A stretch of 50,473 nucleotides of DNA from an uncultured Erythrobacter sp. GTDB lineage: Bacteria > Pseudomonadota > Alphaproteobacteria > Sphingomonadales > Sphingomonadaceae. The position numbers were made by a program, and so were the translations under genes. Below, in pieces: positions 28,971 through 36,448 of this stretch. Where the stretch lies: positions 75,184 through 125,656 of the forward strand of contig CALBWA010000010.1 of NCBI GenBank assembly GCA_937969505.1, in the 5' to 3' direction. Within the stretch, counting starts at the first letter, position 1, and the number at the start of each line of letters is the position of its first letter. The notes under the pieces are model-generated. The model did not search any database, was not told the origin of the DNA, and was given only the letters and a program-made list of their open reading frames with translations.

Positions 28971-30389
28971 ATGGCTGACCATTCCTACGATTACGACGTT
29001 CTTGTCATCGGCGCGGGCCCTGGCGGCTATGTCGCGGCGATCCGTGCTGCCCAGCTGGGCCTGAAGACCGCCTGTGCTGAAGGGCGCGAGACGCTTGGCG
29101 GAACATGCCTCAATGTGGGCTGCATCCCTTCAAAAGCGATGCTGCACGCGTCGGAGTATTTTGATGCGGCGGCCAATGGCACCATGGCGGAAATGGGCAT
29201 TGATGTGACGCCCAAGCTCAACCTGCCCAAGATGCATGGCCAGCGTCTGGATGCGGTTGACGGCCTGACCAAGGGCATCGAATTCCTGTTCAAAAAGAAC
29301 AAGGTCGACTGGAAGAAAGGCTACGCCAGTTTCCAGGATGCGCACACGGTCAAGATCGGTGACGAAACCGTCACTGCCAAGGACATCGTGATTGCGACCG
29401 GGTCCTCGGTCACCCCCCTGCCCGGCGTCGAGGTCGACAATGCCAAGGGTGTTGTGGTCGATTCCACAGGCGCATTGGAATTGCCCAAAGTGCCCAAGAC
29501 GATGGTCGTGATCGGTGGCGGCGTGATCGGGCTGGAGCTTGGCTCTGTCTGGAACCGCTTGGGTGCAGAGGTGATCTGTGTCGAATATCTCGACGAAATC
29601 CTGCCCGGCATGGATGGCGATGTGCGCAAGGAATCGCGCAAGATCTTCAAGAAGCAGGGCATCGAGTTCAAACTGTCGACCAAGGTCACTGGCGTTTCGG
29701 TCAAGGGCAAGAAAGCCACGGTCACGCTGGAGCCTGCCGCCGGCGGCGATGCTGAAACGATGGAGGCGGATTGCGTTCTGGTTTCGATCGGTCGCCGTCC
29801 GCATACCGACGGGCTGGGACTTGATGTCATCGGGCTTGAAACAAACCAGCGTGGGCAGATCGAGATCGATCACGACTTCCGCACCGCAGTGGATAATGTC
29901 TGGGCCATCGGCGATGTCGTGCCGGGTCCCATGCTTGCCCACAAGGCCGAGGATGAAGGCATTGCCGTGGCCGAGAACATTGCGGGCGAAACTGGCATCG
30001 TGAACCACGATGTTATTCCCAGCGTCGTCTACACATTGCCGGAAATTGCCGGCGTTGGCCTGACGACCGAGCAAGCCATCGAAAAGATGGGTGGCGACAA
30101 GGCCAGGGTCAAAGTCGGCAAGTTCCCGATGATGGCCAACAGCCGGGCCAAGACCAATCACGAGCCCGATGGTTTCGTGAAAGTCATTGCCGAGGCGGAA
30201 AGCGACCGCGTACTGGGCGTTTGGGCGATTGCCAGCGTAGCCGGCACGATGATCGCAGAGGCAGGAATTGCAATGGAGTTTGGCGCAACATCAGAAGACA
30301 TCGCCTATACCTGCCACGCTCACCCGACCCATGCCGAGGCGACCAAGGAAGCAGCGATGGCGGTGCAAGGCAAACCGATCCATATGTAG
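28971..30389 (+). CDS. lpdA: Dihydrolipoyl dehydrogenase (E3)
   Basis: A 472-residue flavoprotein that reoxidises dihydrolipoyl groups of E2 with NAD. The FAD site is DVLVIGAGPGGYVAAIRAAQ, the redox disulfide GGTCLNVGCIPSK, the NAD site VVIGGGVIGLELGS, the second FAD motif VWAIGDVVPGPMLAHKAEDEG, and the C-terminal acid-base HAHPTHAE. Two adjacent ATGs exist (28968 and 28971); AGGA at 28961-28964 leaves 3 bases to the first and 6 to the second, so the second is chosen. It ends the TCA operon, followed by a hairpin terminator. Confidence 0.97.
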   Translation: MADHSYDYDVLVIGAGPGGYVAAIRAAQLGLKTACAEGRETLGGTCLNVGCIPSKAMLHASEYFDAAANGTMAEMGIDVTPKLNLPKMHGQRLDAVDGLTKGIEFLFKKNKVDWKKGYASFQDAHTVKIGDETVTAKDIVIATGSSVTPLPGVEVDNAKGVVVDSTGALELPKVPKTMVVIGGGVIGLELGSVWNRLGAEVICVEYLDEILPGMDGDVRKESRKIFKKQGIEFKLSTKVTGVSVKGKKATVTLEPAAGGDAETMEADCVLVSIGRRPHTDGLGLDVIGLETNQRGQIEIDHDFRTAVDNVWAIGDVVPGPMLAHKAEDEGIAVAENIAGETGIVNHDVIPSVVYTLPEIAGVGLTTEQAIEKMGGDKARVKVGKFPMMANSRAKTNHEPDGFVKVIAEAESDRVLGVWAIASVAGTMIAEAGIAMEFGATSEDIAYTCHAHPTHAEATKEAAMAVQGKPIHM

Positions 30390-30434
30390 TTGGCGCGATA
30401 ATGCTCCAGAACCAGACGATAAATTGATCATCAG

Positions 30435-30471
30435 CCCCCTTTTGGCCTAAGCATGGCCAGGAGGGGGTTTT
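30435..30471 (+). terminator. Terminator of the TCA operon, overlapping next gene's Shine-Dalgarno
   Basis: CCCCC (30435-30439) and TTGGCC (30442-30447) pair with GGCCA (30455-30459) and GGGGG (30463-30467) around a TAAGCAT loop, followed by TTTT. The 3' arm includes AGGAGG (30459-30464), 10 bases before the ATG at 30475, so the hairpin also hides a ribosome-binding site. Confidence 0.8.
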
Positions 30472-30474
30472 GGT

Positions 30475-31968
30475 ATGGGCAAAGCAGGCACAGCGACTGT
30501 CACTTCACTCGCCCTGCTTATGGCTGGATGCTCGTACTTCGAAAACGAAGTTGAGCCACCTCCTCGGTCAACTGACCTTATCGAAACCAGCGAGGAGGCA
30601 TCGACCGTCGCTGCAGATGTAGACATTGGCCTGGCCACTTTGCGCAGCGCTCTCGAAGCGGAAATTCCGCGCCAATTGTGGACAATTGACCAGCAAGGTG
30701 CCGAATGCATTGCGCCTCGCCGGACAACGGTGATCGGCATTGCGATCAAATCTCCTACCATCCGTTGCGATCTGGATGGACAAGTCACTCGCGGGCGGCT
30801 GAAACTGTCCGGCGCCGGGCAGGACCTGATTGTGACCATGCCGTTAGAGGCAAGCGTCACTGCGAGCGATATTGGCGGGCTGATTAAGCAGCAAACCGGC
30901 ACAGCGCAGGCCACCGTCACCGCTCGCGTACGGCCCACTGTCCAACGCGACTGGCGCGTTAGAGGCGATGTCGCGATCACTTATGACTGGAATCAACCGC
31001 CAACCGTATCCTTGGCCGGGCGAGAGATCACTTTTGCTCGGCAGGCAGACGAGCGCTTGGCCAAGGTTGTGCAGACGCTGGAGCGCACTCTTGAACGCGA
31101 GATTGCAAAGCTCAACGTCCGCAAGAAAGTCGAACCCTTGTGGGATCGCAGCTTCGTCGTTCTATCGCTCAATCAGGAAAATCCGCCGGTATGGTTGCGG
31201 GTAACGCCGCGCAGCCTGGGCTTTGACGGCTACACTGCGTCGCGGACTGCCTTGTCGCTCAAAGTCAGGTTGAACGCAAAAACAGAAATTTTCGTTGGAG
31301 ACCAGCCCCCGCCGGCAGAGCCTGTTTCGCTTCCCGATATGCAATCTGCAAATGCCGGAGACGGCAGCGGTTTGAAAAGCGATGGGCTCAACCTCACCCT
31401 TCCCGTGGTCGCACAATATGCCGAGCTTGAACCTGTTCTCCTGCGCGCCCTCGAACGACGGGCCGAGCGGCCTTTCCTATTGCCTGAGTTGGGCGAACGG
31501 CAGGTCGAATTCCGCTCGGTCACAGTCTATGGCACCAGCGGCAACCGCGTAGCTGTTGGCGTGGAATTCGAGGCTTGGAAGCTGGAAGATCGCGGCGATT
31601 CAACCACGGGCATGGTGTGGCTGACCGCACTCCCGCAAAACGAGCAGGGTTCGCGCATCGTCGAGTTTGTCGAACCCGAATATCAGGCGCAGACATCGCG
31701 TTTCACCACGAATATTTTGCTGGAAATCGCCAAGACGCAGGATTTTTCCGAGGCGATAGAAGGCGCGCTGACCCAAAATTTCGAGCGTGATTACGAGGAA
31801 TTGTTAGAGAAGGTAGAAACCGCATTGCGCGATCAGAGAATGGGGGACTTCGTGGTCAGTACGCGATTGAACGCGGTTTCGACCGGCACGATCAAGGCCT
31901 ATGGCGAAGGTTTGTATCTTCCCGTAACAGCTAAAGGCGACGCGCAGATCAAGCTCCGTCCACGCTAA
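30475..31968 (+). CDS. DUF4403-family lipoprotein
   Basis: A 497-residue protein with lipoprotein signal MGKAGTATVTSLALLMAGC (Cys19). The rest consists of repeated beta-rich segments such as RSALEAEIPRQLWTID, VWLRVTPRSLGFDGY and VLLRALERRAERPFLLPE, which I match to the DUF4403 family; its amphipathic repeats recall lipid-binding tubular-fold proteins, but the function is not known. Long Arg/Glu-rich helices (about 195-220) lie in the middle. Its Shine-Dalgarno lies in the arm of the preceding terminator. It is separated by 39 bases from the amidase gene and may be co-transcribed with it. Confidence 0.78.
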   Translation: MGKAGTATVTSLALLMAGCSYFENEVEPPPRSTDLIETSEEASTVAADVDIGLATLRSALEAEIPRQLWTIDQQGAECIAPRRTTVIGIAIKSPTIRCDLDGQVTRGRLKLSGAGQDLIVTMPLEASVTASDIGGLIKQQTGTAQATVTARVRPTVQRDWRVRGDVAITYDWNQPPTVSLAGREITFARQADERLAKVVQTLERTLEREIAKLNVRKKVEPLWDRSFVVLSLNQENPPVWLRVTPRSLGFDGYTASRTALSLKVRLNAKTEIFVGDQPPPAEPVSLPDMQSANAGDGSGLKSDGLNLTLPVVAQYAELEPVLLRALERRAERPFLLPELGERQVEFRSVTVYGTSGNRVAVGVEFEAWKLEDRGDSTTGMVWLTALPQNEQGSRIVEFVEPEYQAQTSRFTTNILLEIAKTQDFSEAIEGALTQNFERDYEELLEKVETALRDQRMGDFVVSTRLNAVSTGTIKAYGEGLYLPVTAKGDAQIKLRPR

Positions 31969-32007
31969 GGGCCGTCAGGCTCGATTGGAAAAGGGATCAC
32001 GAAACGA

Positions 32008-33342
32008 GTGGCTTATCCTAAACTGACCGAAAAACAGGGCGCGGTGGAAACCGCTGCCGCCATCCGTTCAGGCGATGTGTCTCCCAGCGAAGCGGTGGAT
32101 GCAGCTATTGGCCGTATCGAGGAGCTGGATGCGCACATCAATGCGATCGCGGTGACGGATTTTGACCGAGCAACCGAAATGGCACGCGGCATGGATGGCA
32201 AGCGTCCTTCAGATGACCAGCCACTGTTCGGCGTACCGATGACGGTCAAGGAAAGCTTCGATGTCGCGGACCTGCCAACGACCTATGGTCTGGAAAAATA
32301 CGCCAACAATATCGCCCGGAACGACGCGCGATTGGTGCAGAGGCTAAAACGCGCCGGGGCCATCATTATTGGTAAAACCAATGTTCCGCCCGACCTCACC
32401 GATTGGCAAAGCAACAATCCCGTTTATGGCCGCACGAACAATCCGCATGACCATGCGCGCTCGCCCGGCGGATCTTCAGGTGGTTCTGCAGCCGCCATTG
32501 CGAGCGGTATGGTCGCGGCGGAGTTTGGCACCGACATCGGCGGCTCCATCCGCGTACCGGCCCATTTTTGCGGCGTGTGGGGCCACAAACCCAGCTGGGG
32601 AGTAACCAGCAAGCGCGGCCATCAAAGCCCCGCCAGAGCCGGCCAAGTTATCCATGATGCCTATCTCTCAGTTGCGGGTCCTCTGGCTCGCTGCGGCGAA
32701 GATTTGGCTGTGCTGATGGCAATCAGCGCCGAACGCCCGATTGCCCGTTCAGCCAGGCCGCTGGAGCACTGCCGCATTCTGGCAGTTACACAGATTGAAG
32801 GCGCACCAGTGGATGCAAGCGTGCTCGATCCGATTGATGCAGCGATAAGCGCGCTGGAAAGCGCAGGCGTCCGCGTTGATCGGACCAGTGATCTGATCCC
32901 CGACCTCGCCACCCACAATCGCCAGTATGTGAGGATGATGAACACTTCGATGGAGCGCGGTGCCCCGCGCGAGGATGGCACGCAGGCGTCAGCCACCGAT
33001 TGGTTCGAGATGATGGATATGCAGGCCGCGAGCGAGCACGCCTGGGAGCAGTTGTTCGAAACCTACGACTTCGTGCTGGCCCCGCCCGCCCCCGTGCTGG
33101 CAACACCTCACGTCGAAGGCAACCTGTTCAGAACGAAGCTTGATATCAACGGGGGGCAAGTTCCTGCACCCAGCGGCCTCGCCTGGGCCGGCATCGCAAC
33201 CTTTCCCAATCTGCCATCTACCGTGGTTCCCATCGGTGCCAGTTCCGGTCTGCCCTGTGGAATGCAGGTCATCGGACCACGCTGGAGCGATCTGGACTGC
33301 ATTGATGCCGCAATCGGCATTGATGCGGTCGTGAATAGATGA
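32008..33342 (+). CDS. Amidase (amidase-signature family)
   Basis: A 444-residue hydrolase with GTG start at 32008. The Ser-cisSer-Lys triad is visible: Lys81 in VPMTVKES, the SPGGSSGGSAA loop (about 152-162) and the nucleophile Ser180 in GTDIGGSIRVPA. These enzymes hydrolyse amide bonds of small molecules or glutamine (GatA branch). It is shorter than GatA, and no gatB or gatC adjoins, so a metabolic amidase is likelier than a tRNA amidotransferase subunit. No signal peptide. Its stop overlaps the start of the PepSY gene (ATGA), so the two are translationally coupled. Confidence 0.92.
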   Translation: MAYPKLTEKQGAVETAAAIRSGDVSPSEAVDAAIGRIEELDAHINAIAVTDFDRATEMARGMDGKRPSDDQPLFGVPMTVKESFDVADLPTTYGLEKYANNIARNDARLVQRLKRAGAIIIGKTNVPPDLTDWQSNNPVYGRTNNPHDHARSPGGSSGGSAAAIASGMVAAEFGTDIGGSIRVPAHFCGVWGHKPSWGVTSKRGHQSPARAGQVIHDAYLSVAGPLARCGEDLAVLMAISAERPIARSARPLEHCRILAVTQIEGAPVDASVLDPIDAAISALESAGVRVDRTSDLIPDLATHNRQYVRMMNTSMERGAPREDGTQASATDWFEMMDMQAASEHAWEQLFETYDFVLAPPAPVLATPHVEGNLFRTKLDINGGQVPAPSGLAWAGIATFPNLPSTVVPIGASSGLPCGMQVIGPRWSDLDCIDAAIGIDAVVNR

Positions 33343-34070
33343 CGATGGCGCGAGGAACAATGCGACGTTTTGCTCGATGGCACGTTTGGCTGGGTTGGCT
33401 GGTCGGCCTGCCCATCGTCATGTGGCTGGCGACCGGATTGTTCATGGTGGCCAAACCGATCGAGGAAGTGCGCGGGAACCATCTGCGCGTTGCTGATACC
33501 CGGCAACAGACATTACCACCTGGCAATCCTGCGCCAATCGCGTTTCAGCTTGAAAATGCCCCATCCATTCAGTCGTTCGAAACGCGTATGCAGCGCGGCA
33601 AACCGGTCACCTTCGTGCGCTACGGAAATGGATCAGTGCAACGGTTCGATGCTGTAACCGGCAATCCTATCGCTCCCATGAGCGAGCAGCACGTTCGCGA
33701 CCTGCTGGCAGAGGCGATCGTCGGAGGCGAGCGGGTTCGCAGTCTCGACCTGTTCGAAGCTGATGAAGTGCCGTTTGACTTCCGCCGCCCGATCCCGGTC
33801 TGGCGGGCAGTGTTGGAGGACGAGACAAATGTCTATGTCGGGCGCGACAGCGGGAAGATTGAGGCCGTGCGCACGCGCTGGTGGCGCGTCTTCGACTTTA
33901 TGTGGGGCCTGCACATCATGGATCTGCAGGACCGCGAGGATACCAGCCATCCGATTCTTATCCTGTTTGCCGCGCTTGGACTTTTCAGCGCCGTGTTGGG
34001 CACAATGCTGATGTTCCGAAGACGCCGGTCGAAAAAGCGACTACTGCTCGCCGAGAAGGGCTCCGCATGA
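33339..34070 (+). CDS. PepSY-domain membrane protein
   Basis: A 243-residue protein with one transmembrane segment near the N-terminus (about 16-37, WLGWLVGLPIVMWLATGLFM) and one near the C-terminus (about 205-225, ILILFAALGLFSAVLGTMLM). Between them lie two PepSY-like repeats, the second with NVYVGRDSGKIEAVRTRWWRVFDFMWGLHIM, a hallmark of PepSY_TM proteins related to iron and reductase systems. It would sit in the inner membrane with the loop in the periplasm. Starts inside the amidase stop and ends overlapping the next start (ATGA), in a coupled three-gene unit. Function is not known. Confidence 0.85.
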   Translation: MTMARGTMRRFARWHVWLGWLVGLPIVMWLATGLFMVAKPIEEVRGNHLRVADTRQQTLPPGNPAPIAFQLENAPSIQSFETRMQRGKPVTFVRYGNGSVQRFDAVTGNPIAPMSEQHVRDLLAEAIVGGERVRSLDLFEADEVPFDFRRPIPVWRAVLEDETNVYVGRDSGKIEAVRTRWWRVFDFMWGLHIMDLQDREDTSHPILILFAALGLFSAVLGTMLMFRRRRSKKRLLLAEKGSA

Positions 34071-34696
34071 CAGAGCTTGTTCTGACACCAGTGCTCGATA
34101 TCCTTGACCTGCTTGGTCTCGCGATCTTTGCTTTGAGCGGAGCTATTCTGGCCGCCAAGGAAAGGCAGACTTTCGTCACCATGGCATTCTTTGCGCTGGT
34201 GACCGGAGTTGGCGGCGGCACTGTGCGCGATTTGCTGATTGATGCGCCGGTATTCTGGATGCAGGACCCGTGGGCCGCCAGCATCTGCTTGATGTCGGCC
34301 CTTCTGGCCTGGTTCACCCCGACGCGCTGGTGGGAGGGCAAGCTGCTTGACTTTGCCGATGGGGCAGGCCTGACCGCCTATGCCGTGCTCGGCAGCGCCA
34401 AGGCTATGTCCTATGGCGTCCCGCCGATACCAGCCATGCTGATGGGCATTTTCACCGGGTGCGTTGGCGGCATTATTCGCGATGTCGTGGCTGGTCGCCC
34501 GTCGATCATCATGCGGCCCGAACTCTATGTTACTGCCGCTGCCGCCTCGGCCGCTTTGACCGTGGCAGGCATGCTGGCGGGACTGGATGATCCGGTCGTA
34601 TGGGGCGTCGCCTGGGCAGCGGGCTTTGCGCTGAGAGGCGCAGCCATCCGCTGGCATTGGGCCTTACCAAGCTATCGCGAAGCAGCACCCAAATAA
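34067..34696 (+). CDS. TRIC-like/UPF0126 membrane protein (trimeric intracellular cation channel family)
   Basis: A 209-residue inner-membrane protein with about six to seven hydrophobic segments. The internal duplication typical of the family is visible: VTGVGGGTVRDLLI in the first half and FTGCVGGIIRDVVAGRPSII in the second, each with the GG-x-x-RD element that lines the cation path in TRIC homologues. LDLLGLAIFALSGAILA begins the first repeat. The ATG at 34067 overlaps the PepSY stop, and AGAAGGG lies just upstream. Bacterial members are thought to be cation channels or YicG-like transporters; substrate unknown. Convergent with the downstream minus-strand gene. Confidence 0.88.
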   Translation: MTELVLTPVLDILDLLGLAIFALSGAILAAKERQTFVTMAFFALVTGVGGGTVRDLLIDAPVFWMQDPWAASICLMSALLAWFTPTRWWEGKLLDFADGAGLTAYAVLGSAKAMSYGVPPIPAMLMGIFTGCVGGIIRDVVAGRPSIIMRPELYVTAAAASAALTVAGMLAGLDDPVVWGVAWAAGFALRGAAIRWHWALPSYREAAPK

Positions 34697-34717
34697 TCAG
34701 CCTGTCACCCTGATTGA

Positions 34718-35614
34718 TCAGGTGGTAAAATCGGGAGCTTCTGCCGTGCGATAACGATCGTCCGATGAAGACAAGTCGCCATCAATAGCGCCGGTTTCAG
34801 CTTGTGAAGCCGATCGATCAGCCTGCGCTGGATAGTCACCACCAGGATATTCATCGCCCGGCAGCGGTCCGCCTGGATAGGCCGGTTGCGCTTCATCTTG
34901 GGTCTGCACTTGGCGAATGTCCGCCACTCGGTCTGTCCGTGCAGGCGCATCAATATCACCGCGATCGGCTGCGCTCCATGCAGCGGCATAGCGATCATCG
35001 CTGTGCTGACGGCCACGCGGCTGCGGCGCAACCCGATTGTCTGCAAAGCCAGCGCCGTACTGGATATCCTCGATCCGGCCATCAGAGCCGATATCGCAGG
35101 CAAAACTGTCGCCGTTGTAGATTGAGCCGGTCACCCGCCAACCTTCTCCGGTCCGATCAACGCCGTCGACCGCTTCAACCCGGACATCGCGTTCAATCCG
35201 CGAAACGCAGCGGTTCACGGCATTGTCGATGCCGCGGCTGCTATCAGTCCGGCTGTCACCACGGCGCGTACGATAATCGCGGTCACGGTAATCACGGTTA
35301 CGGTAATCGCGATCACGATAGCGATCATTGTCACGGTTCTTGCTCGCAGCACTGGCAATCGCAGCAATGCCGCCAATGATCAGTACACCTGCCAACACAT
35401 CGCCAACACCTGCGCGGCGGTGACGATACCCGCGATAACGGCGATGGCCGTTGGCATTGACCGCCTCGGCATCGAACACGCCCGGAGTTGCGAAAGGCAC
35501 TGCTGCACCAGCGCTCGAAAGGTCAGAAAATTCGGCTGCGTGGGCTGGCGTTGCCGCCATTGAGATCGCAGCTGCCATACCGGCAAGTCCTGCGGATTTG
35601 GAAATTAGGGCCAT
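34718..35614 (-). CDS. Secreted Arg/Asp/Tyr-rich protein, paralogue 1
   Basis: A 298-residue protein with a Sec signal peptide ending ATPAHAAEF. A hydrophobic Gly/Ala segment (about 73-91, DVLAGVLIIGGIAAIASAAS) is followed by a low-complexity stretch of RDRDYRNRDYRDRDYR repeats (about 95-118), then a small domain with two cysteines (AVNRCVSRIE and SFACDIGSDGRIEDI), and an acidic Pro/Gly/Asp tail. It is homologous to the next gene at 35731-36300. Location is probably periplasmic or envelope-anchored by the Gly/Ala segment. I do not know a function; the repeats could bind nucleic acid, anionic polymers or metals. Confidence 0.78.
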   Translation of the reverse strand: MALISKSAGLAGMAAAISMAATPAHAAEFSDLSSAGAAVPFATPGVFDAEAVNANGHRRYRGYRHRRAGVGDVLAGVLIIGGIAAIASAASKNRDNDRYRDRDYRNRDYRDRDYRTRRGDSRTDSSRGIDNAVNRCVSRIERDVRVEAVDGVDRTGEGWRVTGSIYNGDSFACDIGSDGRIEDIQYGAGFADNRVAPQPRGRQHSDDRYAAAWSAADRGDIDAPARTDRVADIRQVQTQDEAQPAYPGGPLPGDEYPGGDYPAQADRSASQAETGAIDGDLSSSDDRYRTAEAPDFTT

Positions 35615-35730
35615 TTGGCACCCTCCTGTCTGGACGAGCGCCCACCATACGCCCCATTGAACAAAAGCAAATAGGCGGTCCAGGCTTTCTCATGCCTGAA
35701 CCGCCAGTGGTGGAAGGGATGCAGTCTGAC

Positions 35731-36300
35731 TTAACGCAGACCACGGATGTTCCGGAATTCGACCTGCGGACGTCCTCTGCCATCGACGAAGCAGGTGAAT
35801 TTGCCGCGATCATAACCGCCGTGACGATATCCACGAGCGTTATCCACTTCGATCCGGCCCTTGACGCGGAAGCCATAACGGGTGCGGTCGATATCACGGA
35901 TCTCCGTCACATCGGCGTAGCGGAAACCGCCAAACCTGCGCGCCTGACGCTCAGCTGCCCTGACACAACGCTCTACCGCACCGCGTCCATTGGAGAATCC
36001 GCGATCATAGCGGACATTGGCATTGTAACCGCGATTGTAATTCCGATCACGATAGCGGTCTCCACGGTAATCGCGATAGTCCCCGCGGCCCCTGTAGTCG
36101 CGGTAGCGATCCTTCTTGCTGGCCGCGCTGGCAATCGCAGCAATGCCGCCGAGAATAACTGCGCCGGCGATCACATCGCCTGCATCAATACCGCGATCAC
36201 GGTCGCGCGCCTGTGCTGGTGTAGCGCCGGCCAGGGCCATGGCCGCCACAGCTGAAGTTGCGATCCCACCCTTCGCAAAATTTTTGGTGAACTTGCTCAT
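35731..36300 (-). CDS. Secreted Arg/Asp/Tyr-rich protein, paralogue 2
   Basis: A 189-residue protein from the ATG at 36300, which has AGGAG 7 bases upstream. The signal peptide ends ATPAQARDRD. It shares with the 34718 gene the segment DVIAGAVILGGIAAIASAAS, then an Arg/Asp/Tyr-rich stretch (RYRDYRGRGDYRDYRGDRYR) and a C-terminal domain with two cysteines (AVERCVRAAERQ and GKFTCFVDGRGRPQVEF). It lacks the acidic tail of its paralogue. The two lie tandemly, 116 bases apart, and probably arose by duplication. A striking palindrome lies 101-132 bases upstream of its start. Function unknown. Confidence 0.8.
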   Translation of the reverse strand: MSKFTKNFAKGGIATSAVAAMALAGATPAQARDRDRGIDAGDVIAGAVILGGIAAIASAASKKDRYRDYRGRGDYRDYRGDRYRDRNYNRGYNANVRYDRGFSNGRGAVERCVRAAERQARRFGGFRYADVTEIRDIDRTRYGFRVKGRIEVDNARGYRHGGYDRGKFTCFVDGRGRPQVEFRNIRGLR

Positions 36301-36400
36301 TGAGGCTCTCCTCAGGTGAGCCGTGGCGGGAGTGCCTCGGCTTCTGATGACCCTTCTAGGCAAGCCCGAGTGAGATGAGGCTGAACTTGCATGACAGCCA

Positions 36401-36432
36401 TTGTTCATAAAAATGATCATTTACCTGAACAA
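36401..36432. promoter_or_regulatory. 32-bp near-perfect AT-rich palindrome
   Basis: TTGTTCA (36401-36407) and TGAACAA (36426-36432) surround a perfect AAATGATCATTT (36411-36422) with the same centre; only three base pairs of the 16 mismatch. It lies 17 bases past the peptidase stop and about 100 bases upstream of the paralogue-2 start. It could be an operator or a terminator stem; no T-run is obvious. Confidence 0.5.
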
Positions 36433-36448
36433 ATTAGCGTGAGGAGCC

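Noticed and set aside
34705..34723. Bidirectional terminator between the TRIC-like and secreted-protein genes
   Set aside because: The short bulged CCTGAT/ATCAGG stem overlaps the coding end at 34718 and lacks a T-run.
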